Positions 53,101 through 56,763 of a DNA stretch of 64,000 nt are shown here, piece after piece. Every line of letters begins with the position of its first letter. The stretch's first letter is position 1. A program made the translations under genes and the position numbers. Location: positions 44,935,095 to 44,999,094 of the forward strand of contig NC_087071.1 of assembly GCF_963678635.1 (NCBI RefSeq), written 5' to 3'. This stretch comes from Symsagittifera roscoffensis (taxonomy: Eukaryota; Xenacoelomorpha; Acoela; Convolutidae). The notes beneath the pieces are model-generated. The model made no database searches. It had not been told where the DNA came from and was given only the letters and a program-made list of their open reading frames with translations.

Positions 53101-56100
53101 GCTAGTTAACCAATAAGAGCGGAGGATTGGGTAAATAGTAAAAGACATTGCAAATTGGGACCGCTGACCTCTGAGGGGTATTTTGATCTCCTGTTCTGTG
53201 TTGGTCTTCAGACTGGCCAGTGACGTCACAGCGAAGCACATCAACTCATCTTTGGTGAGTGTGTTTTTGTCCCAGATGGTGAAAGTGATGTCAACTGTGT
53301 CCTCTGAACACTTGAAGTTGAATGACTCATTCCACACAGGGTCCAGATTGTTGTCTATCGTCTAAATAGAGACAAATTTGGAAACTTCAAAAATGTTCAC
53401 ATACTTAATTTCGAAAAAGAACACTGGCAATGTCTATCGTCTAAATAGAGATCAAATTTCTGTTTTTGTTCCGACTTTCGTAAAGAAAGTAACGGAATAT
53501 TTATGCTCGGGGTGTTGTTTTTTCTTCAGAAAAATTTCCACTTTTTAACTAGCCATTTTTGACGTAATTTTAAAAATATCAATCAAAAGGTATTGTTGTC
53601 CTGAGCTTAAAATTGAAAAATATATATTTCACCGGTGATATTTTTTCGCAAATTTATGGAGGTGTAAAAATTGTCATTTCGTCCAAATTGGGACAATTAA
53701 CGCGCGATATATTTCGCGCTATTAACGCGTAAACGGAGATTTAATTCATCTTAGAAATCGTTCCAAATTGGTTCAAGAAAGCTTTATGCCACGATTGATT
53801 TGTTAATAGGAGCAAAATTTATCACTTTGTACTTAATATGGCGTGTGGGGGGATGAATTTCAGAAAAAAATCTAAAATTAAAAAAAATCATTTTTATTAC
53901 ATTTAATTTTTTCATCTTATTACTGCTCCATAGACCTTAAGAGGCAGTCGGAACATTCAGGACCTCGCCCTGATACGAGCAGTCTTGTTTATCAATTTGC
54001 CAACGACAAAAATAGCTAGGACTTCAGCTTTTTCCTCAATACCCGAAACTCCCATCACTATGAAACTACTCGCAAACAGAACTATATTAGCAGCCCTATT
54101 CCTTTCATAAGTTTTTGATTGTTATAATTACCGCACAACCTGATAGTCAAACTCATCGACTCCGCCCTTCCGGATTCAATATACCGCTGGCCTGGCAACT
54201 ATCAGAAAGAGACGTCTGAAGACAGGCAGAATTTGTCTAATGACGATCTCCCAGACTGAGTTCTATCAAGTGGTCATTTATATACTTTATATTGATCAAT
54301 GTGAACCGATACTGGAAACAATTTATTATTGTTCCGACTTTCGATACGAAAGTAACGGAATATTTGTGCTCGGGGTGGGATTTTTTTTTCTTCAGACAAA
54401 TTTCGACTTTTTAACTAGCCATTTTTGACGGAATTTTTCTATATCATTCAAAAGGTATTGTTGTCCTGAGCTTAAATTTGAAAAGATATTTCACCTGTGA
54501 TCATTTTTTGTAAAGTTATGGGGGTTTAAAGATTGCCAATTTGGCCAATTTGGGACAATTAACGCGCGATACATTTCGCGCTATTAACGCGTAAGCGGAG
54601 ATTTAATCCGTCTTAGAAATCGTTCCAAATTGGTTGGAAGAAGCTTATTTGCCATAATTGATTTGTTACAAGGAGCGAAATCTATCCCTTTGTACTTAAT
54701 ATGGCGTGTGGGGGGATGATTTTCGTTTAAAAAAATTCAAATTTTAGAAAAAAAATTTTTCATTTTATTTTATCACATTTTATTTTTATAGGTTATTACT
54801 GCTCCTTAAACGTTAAAAGGCAGTCGGAACATTCAGGGCTTCGCCCTGATACCAGCAGTCTTGTTATTATTACAAGCAAAAACATTATTCAGAGACAACA
54901 TCATATGCTATTCCGACAAGTTCAGCGTCCATATGCAAGGCACCAAACAGAAAAGTTATCGATACTTTTTTTCAAATAACCTTGACTCCATGTTTATTTA
55001 TTATTTCTATTTAAAAAAGTAAGTTGTAGCTATCCCCGTCTAAATGCTCTTTCAGTTTGTTCTCCCCCCACTTCATGAAACACAACTTCAACCCACTAAC
55101 AAAAAATACCTTGCGACAACTAGACTACCACTATGAAATCATCGCAATCAATCTCAAATCAGACCTTTTTTCAAGTACTCCACCCTGCAAAAATCACTCT
55201 AAAAATGTTTAAAAAAGAAGCTCTGTAAAAAAACTTTTACAGGATCTAAGTGGCGCCTAAGTAAAGAAACTCTGCTAACCACAATCAAGACGATAATCAG
55301 ACCAATCCTCGAGTACTCAGCGCCAACATTGTTGCATGCGCAAACACAACTAACGTCGAAACTACAGACAGTACAGAGCAAATAGCCCACCACATGAAGT
55401 TTTTCTCCTCGCAGAATTTTGGAAGCTGCTACGCAAACAACCATCCCGGAATTAAAATTATTGAAAGGTAACATCCCTCCCTCAGACGAGTTAAAACCTC
55501 CTTCAAACAATGCAACGCAAAGCTAGGGTCAGACCTGAACACCCCCAATTAGAAGTTAGACAAAGATTACACAAAAAGCTATCAGAAATAAGAAAACTAT
55601 CCACTCGAACTGTGACCCATGACATAAACAGGTCCCTGACTTTCAAAATTTAAGCGATACGCCACCCAAATATCCCTATTGAAGCTTACAGTAAGCAGCA
55701 AGTTCCACTGGAGTCTAGCCCAGTTGAAGTCACTACGCTCTCTTGAAATCATTCCGCAACCGTTTCAATCCAACTGCCTCAGACGGATGCATTAAGTAGT
55801 TCAACTTTCCCATAACACCAACTATTTTTATTTGTCCCTATAACCCAACTCCACTAACTACTATCTCCTTTTGGTCCAGCCCCGTTGAAGAAGCAAACTT
55901 TGAAGAGGTTCTTGAACTGAAGCCAGTCTTAATCACATCGATCGAGCCTTCTCCTGATAGTCAGTTGCGACTCAACTCAACACTGGCTCATATAGCCTCG
56001 GCTGTGGAAAAAAAAACCTTTCACTTGCTAAGGTGCTCAGCAATACGGATTCAACTACATTCAGGCACCAAACCATTCTAGCGGCGAACCCAGTTACTGT

Positions 56101-56763
56101 ACTCGAAGCCCCCCCGTCTACCCAGATGCACCCCAGGGACTGCAATGTGGGTCTGGGACGCGTGAAAACCAAAAAAAAACTTTCTATCGGGCAATCCTAA
56201 AAAGCACTGACAAGATGCCCAATTAAAGTAACAATTTTCAAATGAATGATTCATTTAAGCAAAGCCATTGCAATTGAACCATTGCCGAACCCTCGTCCAA
56301 AGTAAACGACGCGCTGCCCCGATAGAGGCAACAACCCGTGCAACCGTTCATCATAGATCAGAAAAATGCCTGTTAAAGAGTTATACTGTGAAAACCGTTT
56401 TCACATTTCACATCACGCTCGCAAATAAAAAATAAATGAGTATAAAATTTCTTGCCGGGATCTGAACCGGTAACCTTTCACTCAAAATAAGCACGAATAT
56501 AACTGAGAGTAGGTGCAAGCTCTCACAGGTGATGTTTTTGAAAACGAATTCCTCATTTCTACTTTTGCACATGTGTAATGACTTTACTTAAAACAAAAAG
56601 TTTATTATGATTGATAAAAGTTCATGATGTTTATTGATATGTTTACCTTTGTTTTCTGCTCCTGGCCGCCACATTCAATGAGCACGTAAGGGTCACTCTT
56701 CGAGAACCTCTCCTTGCTCGGAAGATTCTTTGCACTCAGAACCACACACTGCAGATGCGACAT
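13932..56763 (-). CDS. C2 - long coiled coil - EF-hand protein, eight-exon gene model
   Basis: Coding exons, in transcript order: 56763-56647, 53361-53169 (or its copy 44677-44485), 36711-36526, 35971-35799, 21006-20839, 20411-20364, 15209-14452, 14151-13932. They sum to 1863 nt, 620 codons plus stop, and all phases agree. Residues 1-116 form a C2 domain (PVWNESFNF and SDPYV are visible). About 125-545 form an unbroken heptad coiled coil, and 548-620 an EF-hand region with loop DTNNDNLIDYNE. C2 domains usually bind phospholipid, often with calcium, and EF-hands bind calcium, so a calcium-controlled filament or membrane tether is a reasonable inference. All introns are GT-AG except that between 36526 and 35971. 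The LINE inside the intron after exon 6 is antisense to the gene. I recognise the domains but not a named orthologue. Confidence 0.85.
14452..15209 (-). CDS. C2/coiled-coil gene, exon 7 (main coiled coil)
   Basis: The exon has 758 bp with acceptor TTTTCAG| and donor GGATAG|GTAATA, and ends with two bases of an arginine codon. It encodes 252 residues of uninterrupted heptads. The core repeats in groups of about four heptads, typically V or I, V, N, N at the same position (for example QVETM, AENEKM, ANNKEL, AKIAKF). The last 25 residues (MFFDQLDEKMQAMD) lead into the EF-hand region. Confidence 0.88.
15312..15331. repeat. LINE target-site duplication, left
   Basis: GTTGAAAAATTATTTTAGCG is identical to 20170-20189; the flanking bases differ on both sides. 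It marks the exact left end of the LINE insertion. Confidence 0.93.
15967..17433 (+). CDS. LINE ORF1, gag-like zinc-knuckle protein
   Basis: The frame is 488 codons from the first in-frame ATG (15967); the longer open frame upstream begins at a GTG and is not needed. Residues 298 to about 356 hold three knuckles: CYKCQNFGHMAINC, CLRCGENHAVRDC and CINCRGEHPAQYKGC, the usual set for Jockey-type ORF1. Upstream is a basic, Q- and K-rich region; downstream is a helical stretch with alternating hydrophobic residues that may multimerise. It should bind element RNA and form the ribonucleoprotein. The stop TGA overlaps the ORF2 ATG as ATGA, which suggests coupled termination and re-initiation. Confidence 0.9.
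   Translation: MPSSLNSQMASAIANYDQSDDESNSELIIEGSLTPTSNDRGKASPQRQLTMGPNQDRHADYNTVKRKQFKNVPKGQPTMHSENWQDNLDDASPKRQPTMEQSQATNRKRKAEESQAQSNKRLNITNIIYISFAKDKIPSRMTFTKSIRNLTKVQYPGQTRDLKTGLGYSIKPESPQIAQVITQANLDDLFPDTEVKIGGRQHKTNQPKKKQTSSFVISRVSEQLSEADIKSELEEINNIKVAKLFRIQSRSLDKPTQLIRVFTDDDLAGRKAIDNGVYICNELKRCEASKTEPRVTQCYKCQNFGHMAINCPNQQRCLRCGENHAVRDCKIPKQQANCINCRGEHPAQYKGCPVYKSAQVEAQKAQPKVQNYAQVVKPLPTTTETQPTMSKEDIQQFIKETVETTIADQVEKAVQKTMDEKITDAITKAVAKSCEKINETVSNAVKTQFEKIDFTELLTSNIKAKTHREASSSRHSNSRNHNNNNKPK
17430..20087 (+). CDS. LINE ORF2, endonuclease and reverse transcriptase
   Basis: There are 885 codons, intact. The N-terminal 220 residues are an apurinic-type endonuclease: LKIAQLNCRSINKHK, an E in CFNETKTK, IIVGDFNAQ, and SDHY as the catalytic histidine region. 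The reverse transcriptase follows at about 440-720, with AAFLDVQRAFDSVWHEG, GVPQGSVISPILFNIY and the active site QYADDIA. A C-terminal thumb region has LPVLTYASPSW. No RNase H is present. The enzyme nicks target DNA and copies element RNA there (target-primed reverse transcription). All catalytic motifs look complete, consistent with a recent insertion. Confidence 0.93.
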   Translation: MNRLKIAQLNCRSINKHKLEIQDLLAKHNITIVCFNETKTKHPPKLQNFNLAAAICDSVTGSAIYIRDNIQYQVLEQAQHINHRECRKVCETIKINTMGIIVTSVYLSPNAEIENVTFNGKDPKHIIVGDFNAQIKSVNPKARATNSNGRVVDALMHNYFILNGSEPTHQSDSVLDLHFASPKMACLCTNFEVSDTTPSDHYMTIAEYELTVPKRTCTKPNWRKFRGTVTNYKFNPDSIKTDEGLAREADQIAKHIDKCYQGSLKEHKPQFTNPQLVELVRNKHKLERQKQKMRRYDQQDTSDYKDLCTKLNKTKKDIRQLKQTVEEENQLKLLSEMNKGPTQQNFWKAVKKLTGTRPKRTSKLKMTNQDAANHFAKMLKANMTTNITNSQAALTHEQEVHDKVSQAKIQDFQLEQTGFAQTEISLKQLKDVINHRKNTAPGQDKVSYKAMKNLPINVLELLRQIIVQSLRSGYVPLGWKQATVSMLPKPEKDHKDPKNYRPLSLTSCIGKICECFVKEQLLVHCEDHDIFGHFQSAYRSKRCTTDNLLCLTETIYKENNWKQPVAAAFLDVQRAFDSVWHEGLYYRLLEINCPKWIVKWTKSFLTDRELTVVYHQAKADSFTPSAGVPQGSVISPILFNIYVSKPDAGLTTISQYADDIAIYTSSNTSKNATHRLQGGLNKLEAGCQKWKIDVNPEKTNFILFTRHKKNDCKLMLQNEEIEPSTTTKFLGITLNNNLTWKDYLQRIEDKSTRKINFLLVLRAKGIKSKVLKFLYQSTILPVLTYASPSWANASTSHLQRLQNRALKIAYHLPVLTPTEEVHKITRMKTIQEELTRLNSNYLKRAAQTNPKIQELIRDTLQQSTDTYAHRITPMQAIFQQHLSAR
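20088..20169 (+). other. LINE 3' UTR with stem-loop
   Basis: The segment contains a nested hairpin: GGTCTG pairs with CAGACC, and inside it GCTTCAGAAGC is self-complementary. Some LINE families use a 3' stem-loop for recognition by their reverse transcriptase, so this is a candidate for that role. No poly(A) or simple-repeat tail follows. Confidence 0.5.
20170..20189. repeat. LINE target-site duplication, right
   Basis: This is a perfect match to 15312-15331. The LINE 3' end stops directly before it, without an A-tract. Confidence 0.93.
20364..20411 (-). CDS. C2/coiled-coil gene, exon 6 (48-bp micro-exon)
   Basis: There are sixteen codons, VDKFSQENEKLAQTNK, between acceptor TTTCTCCAG| and donor AACAAG|GTAAAC, phase 0 to 0. 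Heptad register with exon 5 and exon 7 is kept when it is included. It is easily missed because it is too short to stand out as an open frame. It lies just right of the LINE insertion. Confidence 0.8.
20839..21006 (-). CDS. C2/coiled-coil gene, exon 5 (coiled coil)
   Basis: The exon is 168 bp, exactly 56 codons or two 28-residue super-repeats. The acceptor is GTTCAG| and the donor is GGAGAG|GTAATG, both phase 0. It encodes VSKMTEENKKFEANNAKL and a second similar run. Its length in whole super-repeats fits growth of the gene by exon or unit duplication. Confidence 0.85.
21300..21395 (+). mobile_element. Helentron-like fragment (internal)
   Basis: The segment GATATTGTTGTCTGGAGCTC, then CACCTGTAATCATTTTTC and GTTATGGGGGTTTAAAG matches the interior of the Helentron-like family seen at 58772-59300, in the same order. 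Both ends are missing. Confidence 0.5.
21423..21834. mobile_element. Inverted-repeat MITE with T-shaped GC-rich core
   Basis: The ends are inverted copies built from the sub-repeats CATAGGTTCC and CATAAGTTCC: left arm 21423-21490, right arm 21756-21834. In the centre, 21662-21710 folds perfectly into an outer stem (GCCGGT/ACCGGC) enclosing two 6-bp hairpins with 3-base loops (CGCCGC-GAA-GCGGCG and GCGCGC-GTA-GCGCGC). No protein is encoded. The family was not identified. Confidence 0.65.
21958..22310. mobile_element. Poly-C/poly-G bounded MITE-like element
   Basis: GGATCAACCGTACAAATTAA followed by a run of C on the left mirrors a run of G followed by TGTTAAGTAGATCCCC on the right. A related internal block GGATCTACTAAACAAATCCCC lies at about 22068. 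The inverted arrangement suggests a short non-autonomous element. Homopolymer lengths may be unreliable. Confidence 0.45.
22311..23849. other. Intronic AT-rich stretch with repeat remnants
   Basis: This is part of the large intron between exons 4 and 5 of the host gene. About 23050-23110 resembles the right end of the MITE at 25118-25503 (TTTCGGCTTTCCGTTAATGCGGCTC). Short direct repeats of TTATGCTCGCATTTTCG occur at 23260-23320. The plus-strand open frame 22476-22808 is hydrophobic and unrecognised, and no splice sites support it. Confidence 0.45.
23855..24130. mobile_element. Short MITE with ~45-bp terminal inverted repeats
   Basis: The left end (about 23862-23905, AACATAGTTGAAGATGGCC then AAAAGAGCCGGGA) is the reverse complement of the right end (about 24083-24130, CCGGGCTCTTTTTCCCTCGG then CAACTATGTT). 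Inside is a separate perfect 15-bp palindrome with a 22-base loop (23906-23920 and 23943-23957). No coding capacity. Confidence 0.6.
24126..24592 (-). mobile_element. Helentron-like element, reverse orientation, 5' truncated
   Basis: Read on the minus strand it carries the family blocks in order: GCTAGTTAAA-type end replaced by other sequence, TGTTGTCCTGGGCTCAAAC, GGGGTTTAAAGATTGCC, AACGCGCGATATATTTCGCG, GGCGTGTGGGG, and the 3' end with AGTTGGAACACTCATGG and GAGCAGTCTTGTT. The 5' terminal hairpin is absent, so this copy is truncated. Confidence 0.6.
25118..25503. mobile_element. MITE with ~30-bp terminal inverted repeats
   Basis: CACGGAGCCGAATACCCGG and ATAGCCGAAAA on the left mirror TTTTCGGCTATCCGGGAATG and CGGCTCCGTG on the right. 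Inside, about 25220-25275 is a reversed fragment of the hAT-like C-rich family (CCAAAGAGGAACCCTTTGG). No transposase is present. Confidence 0.65.
25684..25827. repeat. 72-bp tandem duplication
   Basis: TTTTCGAGACTGAAAAA begins at 25684 and 25756, and the intervening sequence is nearly identical, including CATTAATCTTGATGA and GAATAGTATTGCGGT. Two copies only. Confidence 0.88.
26596..26985 (+). mobile_element. Helentron-like element, diverged copy
   Basis: The copy contains TATTTCACCGTGATCATTTT, GGGGTTTAAAGATGGCC, AACGCGCGATATAATTC, GTAAGCGGAGACTTAGTCCG, GCGTGTGGG, and a 3' end with TTCAGGGCTTCGCCCGTGA followed by ACGAGCAATCTTGTG. It is well diverged from the copies at 45.5 and 58.8 kb and lacks the 5' hairpin. 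Confidence 0.55.
26986..28198. other. Intronic AT-rich stretch, nothing recognised
   Basis: This is part of the large intron between exons 4 and 5. No exon, RNA gene or repeat structure could be supported. Confidence 0.45.
28201..28990. mobile_element. CCCGGGTTGAC-type MITE
   Basis: The element begins CCCGGGTTGACC and ends GGTCAACCCGGG, and is flanked by TA on both sides (28199-28200 and 28991-28992). Subterminal regions repeat the theme of AAAATGCTCATCTTACAA and GCATTTTCGG in opposite orientations. Open frames inside are A-rich and not domain-bearing. Relatives lie at 43137, 48491-49473 and 51708-52719. Confidence 0.8.
28993..30299. other. Intronic AT-rich stretch, nothing recognised
   Basis: No gene, RNA or transposon boundary was found. 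Simple T- and A-rich sequence predominates. Confidence 0.45.
30300..30860 (+). mobile_element. Composite of hAT-like C-rich family fragments
   Basis: A CAGGGGCGAATTATGG terminus at 30532 is followed by a G-rich tract, CAAGTATTCGACCCCCTGCC and GACCCAAAGGAATCC, as in the copy at 58319-58561. A second motif block (AAAACGC then TTTCCAAAAA then TTTGCCTGC) appears twice, at about 30340-30420 and 30720-30795. The pieces suggest nested or rearranged copies. Confidence 0.45.
30909..35363 (-). pseudogene. Decayed Ty3/gypsy retrotransposon (gag-pol remnant)
   Basis: The minus-strand frames, from high to low coordinate, give a capsid-like region (about 35120-34880), an aspartic-protease-like region (about 34150-33845, ending near SIVGRDLMSVLGL), reverse transcriptase (33390-33090, with MDLTYAYGQLPLSDD and a shifted FIDDI-type segment), a tether/RNase H-like part (33069-32821, FVWTNESQWALE), integrase (about 31890-31480) and a basic Pol C-terminus (31115-30909). 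The order protease, RT, RNase H, integrase is that of Ty3/gypsy. Many frameshifts and stops separate the pieces, so no full polyprotein survives. I could not find LTRs at either end. It is GC-richer than the host intron. Confidence 0.75.
34318..34402. repeat. Short direct repeats of CTCATAATGACCCG
   Basis: The motif, or a one-base variant, occurs three times within about 65 bases, with related TTATGATGCC upstream. It lies between the capsid-like and protease-like parts of the decayed Ty3/gypsy element. Confidence 0.6.
35697..35727. repeat. Poly-G / poly-C inverted homopolymer pair
   Basis: GAGG followed by a long G run, TTG, then a long C run and CTC can fold on itself. It lies 70 bases from exon 4. 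It may be part of a short element or an assembly-sensitive homopolymer region. Confidence 0.5.
35799..35971 (-). CDS. C2/coiled-coil gene, exon 4 (coiled coil)
   Basis: The exon has 173 bp with acceptor GCATTAG| and donor CAAGAG|GTAGGA. It encodes heptads such as SKENDKF, KENNKKL, EEQVNVM, TGENNRF and KANNEKL. Its end is phase 0 and joins exon 5 with heptad register kept (KLEQE then VSKM). The downstream intron is about 14.8 kb and full of mobile elements. Confidence 0.82.
36526..36711 (-). CDS. C2/coiled-coil gene, exon 3 (end of C2, start of coil)
   Basis: The acceptor TTAATATTTAG| starts the exon with GA, completing the GGA glycine codon left by exon 2. It encodes the last C2 strand (SEMIVKLKPNFE), then a linker and the first heptads (ENEKSKLKNIVGDLEKNNALFK). 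The 3' end at 36526 is set by phase and heptad register with exon 4, but the next two intron bases are GG rather than GT. Without splicing the frame stops nine codons after K. Confidence 0.8.
36712..38123. other. Intron 2 (3' part), unique sequence
   Basis: The sequence between exon 3 and the duplicated block has no recognised gene or complete element. Motif CAAATGGCATA and its inverse recur at about 37120-37150 and 37460-37520, probably an inverted repeat remnant. Confidence 0.45.
38591..42642. repeat. 2026-bp tandem duplication, two copies
   Basis: Copies 38591-40616 and 40617-42642 are almost identical, with only a few base differences seen (for example CTCTGGTTTTC versus CTCTGATTTTC). 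The junction at 40617 joins GGGAA to GTCATATGGC. The right-hand large copy has only one such unit. The open frames repeated in both units are not recognisable proteins. A real recent duplication or a local assembly duplication are both possible. Confidence 0.9.
43137..44104. mobile_element. CCCGGGTTGA-type MITE, right end deleted
   Basis: The left terminus CCCGGGTTGATC is present, with inner inverted blocks such as GCTAGTCATACAGTTTCC and its reverse complement around 43360-43400. The right terminus is missing because of a deletion of about 130 bp compared with the intact copy at 51708-52719. Confidence 0.75.
44485..44677 (-). CDS. C2/coiled-coil gene, exon 2, left copy
   Basis: This is a second intact copy of the C2 exon, with identical splice sites and the same translation as 53169-53361. 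A visible silent difference is AAC/AAT in the asparagine before LDPVW. It belongs to the 9-kb duplicated block that abuts the N gap. It is either a second allele placed in tandem by the assembler or a mutually exclusive exon. Using both would shift the frame. Confidence 0.7.
44782..45192 (+). mobile_element. Helentron-like element, internally deleted
   Basis: It starts TTGTTCCGACTTTCG, but the 5' hairpin partner (AAAGTAACGG) is deleted relative to the copy at 53467-53989. It ends with GGCAGTCGGAACATTCAGG and ACGAGCAGTTTTGTT. Confidence 0.65.
45532..46046 (+). mobile_element. Helentron-like element
   Basis: The 5' end TTGTTCCGACTTTCGATACG forms a hairpin with CGAAAGTAACGGAA. Near the 3' end AGTCGGAAC is the inverse of the 5' GTTCCGACT, followed by the hairpin CAGGGCTTCGCCCTG and a short tail CAGTCTTGTT. 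This layout (asymmetric inverted repeats, 3' hairpin, T-rich insertion site) matches non-autonomous Helentrons. No protein is encoded. Confidence 0.7.
46200..47330 (+). pseudogene. Decayed LINE reverse-transcriptase 3' fragment
   Basis: A plus-strand frame at about 46430-46560 reads WRLSKETLLTKI then IIRPILEYSVPTW then KLQTAQSK, the thumb region of Jockey-like reverse transcriptases (compare LPVLTYASPSW in the intact LINE). A stop follows and the remainder is open only in short pieces. It is C- and A-rich like the LINE at 15.3 kb but strongly diverged, so it is a different or older family. A second copy lies at 55020-56110. Confidence 0.6.
47706..47905. other. Assembly gap (200 N)
   Basis: Exactly 200 undetermined bases, probably a fixed-size gap of unknown true length. 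The sequences on each side are the end and the start of the two large duplicated copies. Confidence 0.99.
48491..49473. mobile_element. CTCGGGTTGAC-type MITE, present only in right copy
   Basis: The 983-bp element begins CTCGGGTTGAC and ends GTCAACCCGGG, flanked by CA on both sides (48489-48490 and 49474-49475). Both left-copy units (about 38710 and 40736) are uninterrupted at this place (ATGGCAGTTAGTTATTC). Inner blocks repeat TGCTTATCATACAATTCTC-like motifs in both orientations. It encodes no transposase. Confidence 0.85.
51708..52719. mobile_element. CCCGGGTTGA-type MITE, complete copy
   Basis: The element runs from CCCGGGTTGATCTCC to GGTCAACTCGGG, 1012 bp. It contains the same internal inverted blocks (GCTAGTCATACAGTTTCC and reverse) as the truncated copy at 43137-44104. 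The terminal repeats have diverged by one base. Confidence 0.78.
53169..53361 (-). CDS. C2/coiled-coil gene, exon 2, right copy
   Basis: The exon runs from acceptor CTATTTAG| to donor AG|GTCAGC and is 193 bp, phase 0 to phase 1. It encodes the middle of the C2 domain, with DPVWNESFNF and loop 3 as FTIWDKNTLTKDE. Of the usual loop 3 acidic ligands, D70 and D77 remain and N72 replaces one. The split GGA codon joins exactly to exon 3. An intact second copy lies at 44485-44677 with the same protein product; only one copy can be used, because 193 bp is not a multiple of three. Confidence 0.85.
53467..53989 (+). mobile_element. Helentron-like element
   Basis: The 5' end TTGTTCCGACTTTCG with hairpin partner AAAGTAACGGAA is intact. 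The 3' part has GGCAGTCGGAACATTCAGG, then CTCGCCCTGATACGAGCAG and TCTTGTT. The 3' hairpin carries one mismatch (GGACC/GCCC). It sits in intron 1, about 110 bases upstream of exon 2 in transcript terms. Confidence 0.7.
54329..54865 (+). mobile_element. Helentron-like element
   Basis: This is the right-copy equivalent of 45532-46046, with an intact 5' hairpin, AACGCGCGATACATTTCGCG centre block, GCGTGTGGGGGGATG, and 3' hairpin CAGGGCTTCGCCCTG. It has an extra TTTCTTCAGACAAATTTCG segment missing from the left copy. Confidence 0.7.
55020..56110 (+). pseudogene. Decayed LINE reverse-transcriptase fragment, right copy
   Basis: This is the duplicate of 46200-47330, with the same RT thumb remnant (IIRPILEYSAPT at about 55290-55330) and the same stop. 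Small base differences from the left copy do not restore a frame. Confidence 0.6.
56445..56538 (-). mobile_element. Possible tRNA-derived SINE head
   Basis: On the minus strand, GGTTCAGATCCCG (56468-56456) resembles the tRNA B box (GGTTCGANTCC), preceded about 55 bases upstream by GAGAGCTTGCACCTACTCTC, which could be a D-arm-like stem. CCGG/CCGG could form the T stem. Downstream minus-strand sequence (to about 56240) might be the SINE body. The left copy has the same B box at 47666-47654, cut by the N gap. The tRNA fold is incomplete, so this is tentative. Confidence 0.35.
56647..56763 (-). CDS. C2/coiled-coil gene, exon 1 (start of C2 domain)
   Basis: There are 39 codons from ATG to donor AAG|GTAAAC, phase 0. 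It holds the first C2 strands and loop 1, with SKSDPYVLIE. The usual first loop aspartate, six residues before the SDPYV aspartate, is a glutamate (residue 18), so calcium binding may be weakened. The ATG follows a short AT-rich leader and is the first methionine before the conserved C2 strand. Confidence 0.85.

Larger units (their letters stand above)
47906..56507. repeat. Large duplicated block, right copy
   Basis: This is the partner of 38124-47705. It begins right after the N gap (CTGCATTTTTAAGAAATTGAGG against CTGCGTTTATAAAAAAATGAGG at 38124) and the match ends at ACTGAG (56502-56507), the last bases before the gap in the left copy. Beyond 56507 the sequence continues into intron 1 and exon 1. 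Confidence 0.9.
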
